Both the position numbers and the translations under genes were made by a program. The notes beneath the pieces were generated by a model. The model saw only the letters and a list, made by a program, of their open reading frames with translations, was not told the DNA's origin and searched no databases. A stretch of 64,000 bases of DNA from Christiangramia sediminis. Lineage in GTDB: Bacteria > Bacteroidota > Bacteroidia > Flavobacteriales > Flavobacteriaceae. Positions 7,548 to 16,689 of the stretch are shown here, piece by piece (positions within the stretch are counted from its first letter, which is position 1; each line of letters begins with the position of its first letter). Location of the stretch: positions 434,001-498,000 of the forward strand of contig NZ_JAJBZG010000005.1 of the NCBI RefSeq assembly GCF_020552705.1, written 5' to 3'.

Positions 7548-10088
7548 TTAATTATTGTCCAGATAATTTCTTAAATTTTTCTTAATTTGTACAATTCTAT
7601 AATTTTCTGCGGACATTACAAAAGCTTCTCTGGCAATTTTATAGTTTTTATTCTCTCGTAATAATTCCTGAAACCCAAGTGACCTGGATCTGGTCTGTAA
7701 TCCATGAACTACTACGAAATTACGGTCAATGTCATAAGTATCTACCGAAACACTTAAATTTTTGTAGCTTAATTCTGATAAAGCTTTTTCTAAAGAATCC
7801 TTCAATTTCATTGCCTGTCCCGATTCGATATTTTCAACAGGATAGATCAATTTAAAATTAGTTTGAAGACTATCTGCTGCAAACTCAAGATTCTTTAATT
7901 CCGGAATTGTCTTATTGATAATATCCTGAGCTTTTTGTCCTTCCTGTGTTTGCGGATAGGTTGCCGCAACATAACCTAAAGCCTTTTCATAAGCATCTAC
8001 TCCCATAAGTCGTGCCGTAGCTCTTGCTTTTAAAAGCTCGAATTTAGGAACAATAGGATCTCCCGTAAAACGCCCAACATATTCATTCGCACTTTTGATC
8101 ACTTCTTCATATTCCTGATCTTCATAACGGCGATACAACTTATTATAAAGCACCTCCGGACTATTCTCGTCTACCTGAATACTTTCTGGATTAGTAATAA
8201 AGGCTGCATACCTGGAATCTGAATAATTCTGAAGGATATCATTCCTAATTTCTTCCTGCTCCCTCAATCTTCCCTGTGCACCATAGATATTATACAGATT
8301 ATATTTTGCAGGGAGTATTAAACGCTCCTGAGGTTCATTTTGCAGAAGGAATTCAAGCCTTTCCGCCGCCAGATCATATTCGCCATAATTCTCATTGTAA
8401 ATGACTCCTAACTGATAATACGCCAAATTTTGCTGTGTGGCCAAACTATCTAAAACTGAACGTTCCCCGGGAATCTGACTTACATAGGTCATGGGGTCAT
8501 AAAGCGGATCGTTATCCAGGTTTATATCCATTAATCGTTCCTGAGGATTAATTGAGCTCTGGTTTAAGGCTGTAGAACCCCATCTCCAATTATCAGCAAG
8601 CTCTCGGCTCCCCCAAACACGCATAAATTCCTGAGCTCCTCTGGACACACGAATTGGATTATAAAAGTAAAACGAATTGCCAGAATTAGCCTGCCCCGCC
8701 GGGGGCACATTTGCTGAAGGAAAATTATTTTCCGGGCCGATACTCGCGGTATAAACCGGTAACTCCCCGGCCTCCATATCCTTTATCGCTTTAGCTTTAA
8801 GTGCATCGGTATATTCAGTGAAATAGGCTATACGTTCTTCTTCAGAAAGCCCCGACAATCTTAAAATACTATCGGTCTCCTCTGCTATCTGTTCATATTT
8901 GATAACATCATCAAGATTCGTTCTTTTTTTCTTAATTGTTCTGTATTCCAATAGACCCGGTGACATATAGGTAAGTGTACTGTCAAAATACTTCCCGGCA
9001 TCCTGATATTTTGCCCGGTCAAAATTAATATTGGCCAGAATTTCGTAATTAATGGATTTCAAGTAGATATCACTGGATGGTGATCTTAGTGATTTATTGT
9101 AATATTCTAAAGCAGTTTCAGTAGAATCCAGCCTGCTGTAATATTCTCCAAGCTGAAAATAGATCTTATCAAGATATGGCCTATTCTCGCGATCCTGCTC
9201 CAATTCAGTTAAAAGATCAAGCAGGTATTGGTTATTTCCGGAGTTAAAATCAAAGTTCCTGGCCTTCTGGACCTGCGCATTCACGTAATAAATTCGGGGA
9301 GATTTTCGGTTTAATTCGATCACCTCATCAAAAGCAGCATTTGCCGTAGAGGTCTCTCCAAGACGATTGTGGAGCTGACCCAGAATATAAAAATACCGCC
9401 CCTTTTCTTCATTAATATCAGTAAAATCTGCTGCGTTATATAAGGGAGTTACTGCACTATCTAAATGCTTCAGGTTGATGTAAGCCTGCGCAAGACTCGC
9501 ACTGGCATCGGCAATATCCTCATCTTCCAGCCGGTCTGATTCCAGTATCTTTTTAAGATTCTTTATGGCAAGTTTCTCATTTCCAATCCTGATATTGGTC
9601 TTTTCGCGCCATATCCTGGCGTGATTAATATTGTCGCTGGCAGGATAACGATAAAGGATATAATTGAAAGCATCTAAAGCCGGGATAAACCGCTGATCGA
9701 AATATCTGGCCTTTCCCAGTAAAAGATAGGCTTCATCCATTTGAGGATTGCGTTCTTTTCCGCTGATCTGCATAGAATGCTTTTGAATAGCCTTGACCGC
9801 TTTTTCCTCCGCTCTTCCAAAATTCTGATTTCTTACACTATCTGGTAGCAAAATTTTATCATCTACATCCAGTCTTTCTACGGGGAGTATATCCCAGTAA
9901 TTATCAGCATAATTTTGATTGATTTCCTCCCTGCCCTGTTCTATCGCCAGCTGGCCGTTATACAAGGCATTATATTCCGCAGTTACTGCGTGATAATTTC
10001 TATTTATAAAAGTATCCTTCTTCCTGGAACAGCTAAAGATCACTGCAGAAAGGACAAGAAAAAGAGTAAATCGCGTAAACGTATTCAA
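7548..10088 (-). CDS. sprE: TPR lipoprotein, SprE/PorW-type (type IX secretion and gliding)
   Basis: 846 residues. The lipoprotein signal peptide has its lipidated Cys at residue 20 (AVIFSC). Behind it are many tetratricopeptide repeats, for example around 120-330 and 550-720, with patterns such as ALDAFNYILYRYP and ALEYYNKSL. Length, lipidation and TPR content match Flavobacterium johnsoniae SprE and Porphyromonas PorW, which are needed for type IX secretion and, in gliders, motility. Orthology is inferred from architecture and opening sequence rather than alignment. It heads the run leading into bactofilin and the ATP synthase genes. Confidence 0.75.
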   Translation of the reverse strand: MNTFTRFTLFLVLSAVIFSCSRKKDTFINRNYHAVTAEYNALYNGQLAIEQGREEINQNYADNYWDILPVERLDVDDKILLPDSVRNQNFGRAEEKAVKAIQKHSMQISGKERNPQMDEAYLLLGKARYFDQRFIPALDAFNYILYRYPASDNINHARIWREKTNIRIGNEKLAIKNLKKILESDRLEDEDIADASASLAQAYINLKHLDSAVTPLYNAADFTDINEEKGRYFYILGQLHNRLGETSTANAAFDEVIELNRKSPRIYYVNAQVQKARNFDFNSGNNQYLLDLLTELEQDRENRPYLDKIYFQLGEYYSRLDSTETALEYYNKSLRSPSSDIYLKSINYEILANINFDRAKYQDAGKYFDSTLTYMSPGLLEYRTIKKKRTNLDDVIKYEQIAEETDSILRLSGLSEEERIAYFTEYTDALKAKAIKDMEAGELPVYTASIGPENNFPSANVPPAGQANSGNSFYFYNPIRVSRGAQEFMRVWGSRELADNWRWGSTALNQSSINPQERLMDINLDNDPLYDPMTYVSQIPGERSVLDSLATQQNLAYYQLGVIYNENYGEYDLAAERLEFLLQNEPQERLILPAKYNLYNIYGAQGRLREQEEIRNDILQNYSDSRYAAFITNPESIQVDENSPEVLYNKLYRRYEDQEYEEVIKSANEYVGRFTGDPIVPKFELLKARATARLMGVDAYEKALGYVAATYPQTQEGQKAQDIINKTIPELKNLEFAADSLQTNFKLIYPVENIESGQAMKLKDSLEKALSELSYKNLSVSVDTYDIDRNFVVVHGLQTRSRSLGFQELLRENKNYKIAREAFVMSAENYRIVQIKKNLRNYLDNN

Positions 10089-10182
10089 AATGAACCAATT
10101 GTGGGTATCATGAATAACTTTGATACAACTAGTTTAGTATGTAAAAGTAAACTTCTTTTTCTAAAGTCCAATAAGGCTCTTT

Positions 10183-10893
10183 CTAGCTTTCGGCGATTTC
10201 TCTTGAAAAGTATTGCTCCAGTTCATTAAGGGTGGCTTCTGAAGTTTCCATATCCCGAACAATAATTCCTTTGTCCAGGACCACGATGCGCTCACAAACT
10301 TCAGTGACATGAATTAGATCGTGGCTGGAAATAAGCACTGTAGTTCCTGATGTTTTTGAAAGTTCTTTCAGTAGTTTTTTAAGCCGTATTTGTGTGGTAG
10401 GATCCAGATTTGCAAAAGGCTCATCAAGGATCACGACTTCAGGATCGCCAATTAAAGCGGCAACGATCCCTACTTTCTTCTGATTTCCCTTAGAAAGATC
10501 CCTGAGGTATTTCTTACGCCCTATGATCTCCCCATTGAACAGATCTTCAAACTGGGTAAGAAAAGAGTCAATATCTGCTTTATTTCTATTCCGAAGATCC
10601 CCAATAAAGTAAAAATATTCTTCAGGAGTCAGGTAGCCAATGAGAAAACTTTCATCTATAAAGGAAGAAGTAAATGGTTTCCAGTCTTCACTTTGACTTA
10701 CGGTAATTTCGTTATTGAAAATATTACCGGTGGTAGGCTGAATAAGATCTAATAACAGGCTAAAAAAGGTTGTTTTCCCTGCTCCGTTATTTCCCACGAG
10801 ACCGAAATTCTGCCCTGAAGGAATATCCAGATGTTCAATATCTAACACCTTATTGCCACTATATACTTTCGAAAGATTCGTTGCTGTTATCAT
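10183..10893 (-). CDS. ABC transporter ATP-binding protein
   Basis: 236 residues. Walker A is GNNGAGKTT (about 35-43), the signature is LSKGNQKK, Walker B is VVILDEPFANLDP and the H-loop is SSHD. The signature is the LSKG variant common in ATPases of drug- or lipid-export-like ABC-2 systems. It starts 10 bases after the DUF5687 gene ends, so the two probably form one exporter: this subunit hydrolyses ATP at the cytoplasmic face. Substrate unknown. Confidence 0.92.
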   Translation of the reverse strand: MITATNLSKVYSGNKVLDIEHLDIPSGQNFGLVGNNGAGKTTFFSLLLDLIQPTTGNIFNNEITVSQSEDWKPFTSSFIDESFLIGYLTPEEYFYFIGDLRNRNKADIDSFLTQFEDLFNGEIIGRKKYLRDLSKGNQKKVGIVAALIGDPEVVILDEPFANLDPTTQIRLKKLLKELSKTSGTTVLISSHDLIHVTEVCERIVVLDKGIIVRDMETSEATLNELEQYFSREIAES

Positions 10894-10903
10894 TATAAAA
10901 TTT

Positions 10904-12388
10904 TTAATCTCCTTTTTGTTTAAACCCCTGAATCGTCACATATTTTCTCTGGCGGTATTTTTGAGCCAGGAAAGTTAGAATTGATGGTCTTAATAATAAA
11001 CCAATTATTCCCAGACCTGCAATTACTCCTAAGGCTGCTTCATAATTCACAAACTTATTTACCAGCCAGAAGAAAAATATTGGAAGTACCAGCAATGGTA
11101 GGCTCACCAACCATTGTGAAGCTCCTGTTCCCTGGTAATTCATAAACGGACTCTTATCTAAATCTATCGCCTTTTTGTTGAAAGAACCCGCGAAGAGGAG
11201 CATGGGAACATTAACCCCCATATTGTAAAGTGCACAGGCTAAATTTAGTAACAGAATATTCCATCCAAAATAAACATAGGGTGTGGTTAAAATGGCCAAA
11301 ACCACCACGCTAAAAGTGATAAGTCCCATTTTTGATGCCAGGTACTGTTGCATCGGGATATTCTGAGCCATGATCATCTGGTAATAAGAAGCATCCCAGG
11401 AAGGCACGAACTGTCCAAAATTGATCATGAAAATTCCTGTCATAAAAATACCAACAAAAACAAAGAATGCCGGCATTTCCTGATAGGTATCATTCGGATA
11501 AAAAATAAGTCCGTAGCCTAAAATAATAAGTGACAGATAGATCGTGGTTTTCGGCCTTTTATTTCTCCAGATAAGTTTAAGATCCTGCTGAAGAAAAGGC
11601 GCGATACTTCCAAATTTCTTAGTCCAGCTAAATTCTGCGGTGCTGGCCGCTTTGCTTTTTCCCTTCAAGCCGGCATCCAGATAAAATTTTCCGAATAGAT
11701 TTTTATAGTTCCAGATATACAGGAGAATCAATAATAAAACCGGGATGATTGCCAAAAGTGGCTGAGAATAAATATAATTAAATATCCTTCCAAAATAATC
11801 GGTTAGCTGGAAAAGCTCCAGGTAATCTAAAAGAGCCAGAATTAAACCCACAACAATCACCGGAAGCAAAGCCTTGAGATTATCTGTAAATCGCTTTTTT
11901 ATTATAAAATTGAGGTAATTAATACACAGGGTGGAAGTATAGATTGCAAGCATCCATCCCAGCATATTTGCCGCAGGATAATCTTCTCTTATGATACAAA
12001 AGAGGCCGAAAGGCACTATTAGCAGTAAAGGGAGGGAATTATAAAAAGAAAAAAGTGATTTTACTAAAACGAAATTAACCACTTTACTTTTTTTAACGGG
12101 CAGGATCATTAGAGATTTAATATCTATAACCGGCAGGGTTTGCAATAAAAATCTAAAAAGCAGTTCAAAAGAAAAATAGGTAAGAATAAAACCATTTACG
12201 ACTCTTAGGGGATCAGCGTCCGGATAAATTTCTTTTAACATAGGAAAGAGTGCAATCCCAAGAAAAAGAAACATTGCTGAAAAGTATAAAGCAAGGAAAG
12301 CCATAAGGATTTTAAGACCCAGACTTTTTCCAAAACTGGCCGATCTAAGGAAGGATTTCCACTCGAGCCAGACGAATTTCTTAAACAT
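10904..12388 (-). CDS. ABC-2-like membrane protein (DUF5687)
   Basis: 494 residues with about ten hydrophobic helices spread over the whole length. The N-terminus FVWLEWKSFLRSASFG is characteristic of the DUF5687 family as I remember it. It is paired with the downstream ATPase, so it is best read as the permease half of an ABC exporter. No substrate-binding protein or third component lies nearby. Confidence 0.75.
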   Translation of the reverse strand: MFKKFVWLEWKSFLRSASFGKSLGLKILMAFLALYFSAMFLFLGIALFPMLKEIYPDADPLRVVNGFILTYFSFELLFRFLLQTLPVIDIKSLMILPVKKSKVVNFVLVKSLFSFYNSLPLLLIVPFGLFCIIREDYPAANMLGWMLAIYTSTLCINYLNFIIKKRFTDNLKALLPVIVVGLILALLDYLELFQLTDYFGRIFNYIYSQPLLAIIPVLLLILLYIWNYKNLFGKFYLDAGLKGKSKAASTAEFSWTKKFGSIAPFLQQDLKLIWRNKRPKTTIYLSLIILGYGLIFYPNDTYQEMPAFFVFVGIFMTGIFMINFGQFVPSWDASYYQMIMAQNIPMQQYLASKMGLITFSVVVLAILTTPYVYFGWNILLLNLACALYNMGVNVPMLLFAGSFNKKAIDLDKSPFMNYQGTGASQWLVSLPLLVLPIFFFWLVNKFVNYEAALGVIAGLGIIGLLLRPSILTFLAQKYRQRKYVTIQGFKQKGD

Positions 12389-12459
12389 AAAAATCGTTAT
12401 TTATTTAATTGGTAGAGAAATTTAAACTTTTGTTACATTTCTAAAACCACCATACTTTG

Positions 12460-12467
12460 TATTTTTG
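12460..12467 (+). promoter_or_regulatory. -7 box for the reductase-ferredoxin gene
   Basis: TATTTTTG matches TAnnTTTG and lies 17 bases before the ATG at 12485. No convincing -33 TTG at the expected spacing was found. Confidence 0.5.
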
Positions 12468-12484
12468 CGCACAAACAAAAAATA

Positions 12485-13534
12485 ATGAGTAAGTTTTATC
12501 CGCTAAAAATAAAGGAAATAATTCGCGAAACCTCTCAGGCGGTGAGTTTATCTTTTGAAATTCCAGAAAACCTGAAAGAAGAATTTAATTTTTCCGCAGG
12601 ACAATATATTACGATCAGGACCAAAATTGATGGTGAAGAACTAAGAAGAGCCTATTCTTTATGTTCGGCGCCAAATTCAGAAGAATTTAAAGTAACGGTT
12701 AAGGAGGTAGAAGGCGGAAAATTTTCAGTAATTGCCAATAATAAACTAAGTGCGGGAGATATTCTTGAAGTTCATCCTCCTGAAGGAAAATTTATTTTTA
12801 CCCCGGGTGAAGAAAGGAAAAATTATGCAGCCTTTGCTGCAGGTAGCGGGATAACGCCTGTTCTTTCTATCATAAAAACTGTGCTTCGCGATGAAGCTCA
12901 CAGTAAATTTGTGCTCACTTACGGAAATAAATCTATAGACGATACCATTTTCTTCAAGGAGCTTCTGCAGTTACAATCACAATTTCCTCATAGATTATTT
13001 GTAGAATTCGTGTACAGCAGAACCAGGGAAGAAAATTCACATTTTGGACGTATTGAGACCAGTACGGTTAATTACGTTATAAAGAATAAGTTTAAGGACC
13101 ATCCATTTGACAAATTCTATTTATGCGGACCGGAAGCCATGATCAATCATGTTTCTGGGGTGCTTAAAACAAATGGGGTAAGCGAAGATCAAATTCAATT
13201 TGAACTTTTCACGGCGACTGCGGAAGAAAAAGAGATTGAAGGTGATACAGACGGGCAAACCGCGGTCACAATTACAGTTGATGACGAGGAATTTTCATTT
13301 TCTATGGACAGAAAAGCGGTGGTGCTTGATATCGCCCTGGAAAATGATATTGATGTACCTTACTCATGCCAGGGAGGTATTTGCAGTAGTTGTATGGCCA
13401 GAATAACTGAGGGTAAGGCAGAAATGAGTAAAAACCAGATCCTCACAGAAGATGAGATCGAAGAAGGTTTTATTCTAACCTGCCAGGCACATCCCACAAC
13501 CCCGACCTTAAAAGTTGATTTCGACGACGTTTAA
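12485..13534 (+). CDS. Ferredoxin-NAD(P)H reductase fused to 2Fe-2S ferredoxin (PaaE-like)
   Basis: 349 residues in three parts. An FAD domain (about 1-105) carries RAYSLCSAP. An NAD(P) domain (about 105-240) carries GSGITPVLSI and CGPEAMI. A C-terminal plant-type ferredoxin has CQGGICSSC plus a distal Cys, giving the Cx4Cx2C...C ligands of a [2Fe-2S] cluster. It should pass electrons from NAD(P)H to an oxygenase, desaturase or reductase partner. The order matches phenylacetyl-CoA epoxygenase reductase, but no paa oxygenase genes are near, so the partner is unknown. Single-gene unit with its own promoter and terminator. Confidence 0.88.
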   Translation: MSKFYPLKIKEIIRETSQAVSLSFEIPENLKEEFNFSAGQYITIRTKIDGEELRRAYSLCSAPNSEEFKVTVKEVEGGKFSVIANNKLSAGDILEVHPPEGKFIFTPGEERKNYAAFAAGSGITPVLSIIKTVLRDEAHSKFVLTYGNKSIDDTIFFKELLQLQSQFPHRLFVEFVYSRTREENSHFGRIETSTVNYVIKNKFKDHPFDKFYLCGPEAMINHVSGVLKTNGVSEDQIQFELFTATAEEKEIEGDTDGQTAVTITVDDEEFSFSMDRKAVVLDIALENDIDVPYSCQGGICSSCMARITEGKAEMSKNQILTEDEIEEGFILTCQAHPTTPTLKVDFDDV

Positions 13535-13585
13535 ATAAAAAAATTCTAAAATCCCGATAGTTGAAGGTAATATTTCACTGATTTG

Positions 13586-13614
13586 ATTCGAAAACAGATA
13601 TCGAATTTTTTTAT
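13586..13614 (+). terminator. Terminator after the reductase-ferredoxin gene
   Basis: ATTCGA and TCGAAT arms (13586-13606) around a 9-base loop are followed by TTTTTTATTT. It lies about 50 bases after the stop. Confidence 0.7.
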
Positions 13615-13615
13615 T

Positions 13616-13672
13616 TCCCCTCACCCGGAACTAAAAAAACAGTTCCGATCTCTCCAATGGAGAGGTGAAAAG
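13616..13672. repeat. Compound intergenic palindrome
   Basis: Two hairpins, GGAACT/AGTTCC (13627-13646) and CTCTCC/GGAGAG (13650-13664), lie inside an outer TCACC/GGTGA pair, giving a cloverleaf-like fold between two convergent genes. It resembles dispersed flavobacterial intergenic repeats and may also end minus-strand transcription. Confidence 0.6.
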
Positions 13673-13688
13673 GTTACAGTCTGTTTAA

Positions 13689-14756
13689 TTAGAGGTTCTC
13701 GAGGACTTTTTGAATAACTTTCTCCGGAGGAATACTGCGCATGACATCTTCGTAGCCCTCCGGGACTTTATTTCCGTAAACTGAAGTAGGGATCTTGGGA
13801 TAAAGATCAAGATCAGGCAAAATACAGTTCTCCATGGGTTGATTAAAGGCCTTAAAGCCGGTATAGGGATGGGTTACACCCCAAATACTCACCACCGGGA
13901 CTCCGTAAATAGCCGCTAAATGGGCATTCCCGCTATCCATGGAAAGCATTGCATCAAGGTTGGAAATAAGGCTTAGTTCTTCCGTAAACCTCAACTTACC
14001 CACTACACTTATTACATTTGGAAATTTTTGTTCCCAGTTTTCAAGTTTTTCTTTTTCCGAAGCACCACCTCCAAATAGAATAATCTTGATATTTCCCCGG
14101 GAAGATAGCGTCGCAAGCACCTCTTCCATAAGATCTTCAGGATAGCATTTAGAGTCATGTTGTGCAAATGGGGCGATCCCAAGCCATTTTTGAGACTGCT
14201 TTCCCACAATATCGTATACCTTGGAAAGAAGTTTTCTTTTAGGAGGTGGCGAATATTCTGAAAGATCCAGCGGAAAACCTAAATTTTCAAAAACATCGGC
14301 ATAACGCTGGTGTGATGACTTTAGCTGCTTAAATTCTTTATTATTCTCACGGGTAATAGCTTTCTTTTCCGCCCTGCCTTTATCAATTTGTTTAAAAGGT
14401 ATTCCGTAGAAATAGAATAGAGACCTCAGCACATTGGTGCGCAATACATCATGAAGATCGGCCACGGCATCAATTTCTTCATCACGAAGTTCGGTTGCCA
14501 GGGTTCCAAGACCAATCACCCCGCTATGTACGCCATTTAGATCGGCTTCATAAATGGTAACGTTAGGTAAATGGCTAAAAAGTGGTCTGAAAAAATGTTT
14601 GGTAAGCACGGTAACATTCAAATGAGGGTATTTATGCACTAATACACTTAGCACCGGCACCGTCATGGCAACATCACCCATGGCAGAAAAGCGTATCGCT
14701 AAAATATGCTGCACTTTTCCGCTGTTATCAGCCGAAAGATCTCCCGAGCTACTCAT
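13689..14756 (-). CDS. Glycosyltransferase family 9 (heptosyltransferase-like)
   Basis: 355 residues. It begins HILAIRFSAMGDVAMTVPVL, the usual GT9 N-terminus, and contains the C-domain patch SMDSGNAHLAAIYGVPVVSIWG that binds the nucleotide-sugar donor. Members of this GT-B fold family add heptose or related sugars to the lipopolysaccharide core at the cytoplasmic side of the inner membrane. It is 6 bases downstream of the DUF4254 gene, a pair often seen together in flavobacteria. Actual donor and acceptor unknown. Confidence 0.88.
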   Translation of the reverse strand: MSSSGDLSADNSGKVQHILAIRFSAMGDVAMTVPVLSVLVHKYPHLNVTVLTKHFFRPLFSHLPNVTIYEADLNGVHSGVIGLGTLATELRDEEIDAVADLHDVLRTNVLRSLFYFYGIPFKQIDKGRAEKKAITRENNKEFKQLKSSHQRYADVFENLGFPLDLSEYSPPPKRKLLSKVYDIVGKQSQKWLGIAPFAQHDSKCYPEDLMEEVLATLSSRGNIKIILFGGGASEKEKLENWEQKFPNVISVVGKLRFTEELSLISNLDAMLSMDSGNAHLAAIYGVPVVSIWGVTHPYTGFKAFNQPMENCILPDLDLYPKIPTSVYGNKVPEGYEDVMRSIPPEKVIQKVLENL

Positions 14757-14762
14757 CTTAAT

Positions 14763-15371
14763 TTATTTATTACCTCGAAGTACCGGGTTTAGTTCTTCAT
14801 CATTGTACATTTTCATCTGCTTGTACACCTTCATATATTTTTCTCCTTTAGAGATAGAATCCAGTAACTGATTGATCGCGGTAGAAAGATCTACTCTTTG
14901 TTCCAATAACACATCCAGCTTGGCTTTACATTTCATCTGGTGTTCCTGGGAAGCATCTTTTCTATTAGCTTCTTCAGCCATATGATAGATCTTTAGTGCG
15001 AGGATAGAAAGTCTGTCTATTGCCCAGGCAGGGCTTTCAGAGTTGATGGTAGCATCAGTATTAGTTTCCACCTCTTTATATTTTTCAAGGAAATAGCTAT
15101 CAATATATTCCACCGTATCGGTACGATCCTGGTTGGAAGCATCGATCTGTCTTTTAAGACTTAAGGCTGCAACAGGATCTATATTCTGGTCACGAATAAT
15201 ATCTTCATAATGCCATTGCACGGTATCTATCCAGCATTTTCTATATAAAAGATGCTCCAAAAGATCTTTTTCGGCATCATAAGGATTTTTAAACTCCTGG
15301 TCTACACTGTCTTTTTCGTGGTATTTTTCAATTACTTTCTGAAAAATTTTATTTGCTTTATCTGAAAACAT
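14763..15371 (-). CDS. DUF4254 protein, partner of the GT9 gene
   Basis: 202 residues, soluble, mainly helical, with no signal peptide. The pattern LLYRKCWIDTVQWHYEDIIR and a central RQIDASNQDRTD region identify the DUF4254 family as I remember it. Family function is not established. Tight spacing to the glycosyltransferase suggests a role in lipopolysaccharide or surface-sugar synthesis, but this is inference. Confidence 0.75.
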   Translation of the reverse strand: MFSDKANKIFQKVIEKYHEKDSVDQEFKNPYDAEKDLLEHLLYRKCWIDTVQWHYEDIIRDQNIDPVAALSLKRQIDASNQDRTDTVEYIDSYFLEKYKEVETNTDATINSESPAWAIDRLSILALKIYHMAEEANRKDASQEHQMKCKAKLDVLLEQRVDLSTAINQLLDSISKGEKYMKVYKQMKMYNDEELNPVLRGNK

Positions 15372-15491
15372 AGATTTTTATTTCTTCTGATTCTTGAATT
15401 AAATACTACTGAAATTGTTAAGATTTCAGCGTACACAAAGATATTATTTTTAAAACGAGTATAGGTTCTAACTTGGATTAAACATTACCAT

Positions 15492-16415
15492 CTACACAAA
15501 AAATGCCACTAAGAAAGGCATCACAATTAAGGTAACGAGAATGATCTCTTTCAATATCTTATCCTTTTTACTGTCAAAATAATTTGAAGAAATAATACTT
15601 AAGGGCACGAAAAAGAAGATCAATTCACTTCCGTTTTTAGTGGGGGCAAATAAGGCTACTGCCGCTGCCACCAGTAATGTGAAAAATATCATGCTCAAAA
15701 CCGGTCTTCTGTTAATACTGGCTTTCTGGATAGAAGAAAAATATTGAAACAAAGTCCAGATGAGTAAGCCCAGAATGACACTTAAAGGAATCAGTAATTT
15801 TAGATCGCCATATTTAGAAAAATCGAAATTACTAGCCTCAAACCAGTCTGAAAATGTATAGAACTGATCATTAAAAATAAGATGAAAACAGATGGTGAGA
15901 GACACTACCGACCCAAATGCAACAAAGGGGATGAGCCAGTTCTTAAAGTTGGAGGCAAAGTTGAGTATAGCGAAAAACACCACCAGAAAGAAAAGCGCCG
16001 ACCAAAAATGATATAAAGTGGCAATGCTGATCCAGAAAGTAGCATCGAAAATCTTTTTCTGAATAAATTTATGAGACCTTAAGCTTATAATTCTTCGCAT
16101 GGCAAAAAGCACACACAGGTTGGAAATTATAGCTGATTCATTCTTCAATAGATTGCTGAAGGAAATACAAAATAACGCAAACAATAAGGTTTTATAGGCA
16201 CTACGCTTGGTAAGTTCATTTTTTTTAGCAATAAAATTTAGAACCAGCAAGCTTAGAATAAGCAAAAGTAAGACCCCTAATCTCTCCAAAAATTCCAGCC
16301 AGTCAAAACCCTCTGTCCAGTTAATAAAATTAGCTCCAATGTAAAAAATACAGAGCAAAAGAATGATCACCGAGAGGTTTATAGGTTTTGATTTACTAAA
16401 AAAGCTTGTTAGCAT
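15492..16415 (-). CDS. Multi-pass membrane protein (DUF6427)
   Basis: 307 residues with about eight to nine hydrophobic helices and short loops. The opening MLTSFFSKSKPINLSVIILL fits the flavobacterial DUF6427 family as remembered. No catalytic motif is visible. It is transcribed divergently from the small DUF6341 gene, with the two starts only 43 bases apart. Function unknown; an envelope role is only a guess. Confidence 0.65.
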   Translation of the reverse strand: MLTSFFSKSKPINLSVIILLLCIFYIGANFINWTEGFDWLEFLERLGVLLLLILSLLVLNFIAKKNELTKRSAYKTLLFALFCISFSNLLKNESAIISNLCVLFAMRRIISLRSHKFIQKKIFDATFWISIATLYHFWSALFFLVVFFAILNFASNFKNWLIPFVAFGSVVSLTICFHLIFNDQFYTFSDWFEASNFDFSKYGDLKLLIPLSVILGLLIWTLFQYFSSIQKASINRRPVLSMIFFTLLVAAAVALFAPTKNGSELIFFFVPLSIISSNYFDSKKDKILKEIILVTLIVMPFLVAFFV

Positions 16416-16435
16416 TCGGGTTTTTTATATTTTTG
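16405..16435 (+). promoter_or_regulatory. Promoter of the DUF6341 gene
   Basis: CTTG (16405-16408) and TATTTTTG (16428-16435) are separated by 19 bases, within the 17-23 range described for Flavobacterium promoters. The -33 element lies inside the start of the divergent DUF6427 gene. Confidence 0.65.
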
Positions 16436-16458
16436 TACTCACAAACAAAGTTTACACA

Positions 16459-16689
16459 ATGAAAGATTTTTTTGAAGGTATAGAGTGGCTTGTTGAATTT
16501 ACACTTCTAAATCCTCTTGATGAATTAAGAGCGCTTGAGTTGGATTCATGGTTTCTTGCAAATATCCTTAACTGGGTTTTCATGATCGTTGGGGTACTTG
16601 CTTTCCTTTACTGGATGAAGCAATTAAAAACTTTCAACGATAGAAATGAGGAGAATAGAGAATCTACTTCTCACTCTTTCCTAGGATAA
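16459..16689 (+). CDS. Small single-helix membrane protein (DUF6341)
   Basis: 76 residues. The start at 16459 (MKDFFEGIEWLVEF) is preferred over an upstream in-frame ATG because the promoter lies between the two. One membrane helix is at about residues 30-50 (ANILNWVFMIVGVLAFLYWM), followed by a polar tail. It matches the DUF6341 family from memory. Its last 9 bases overlap the end of convergent purD. Function unknown. Confidence 0.7.
   Translation: MKDFFEGIEWLVEFTLLNPLDELRALELDSWFLANILNWVFMIVGVLAFLYWMKQLKTFNDRNEENRESTSHSFLG

Noticed and set aside
16363-16458. Upstream in-frame start for the DUF6341 gene
   Set aside because: It would run over the promoter boxes and the divergent gene, and the added residues do not fit the family's start.
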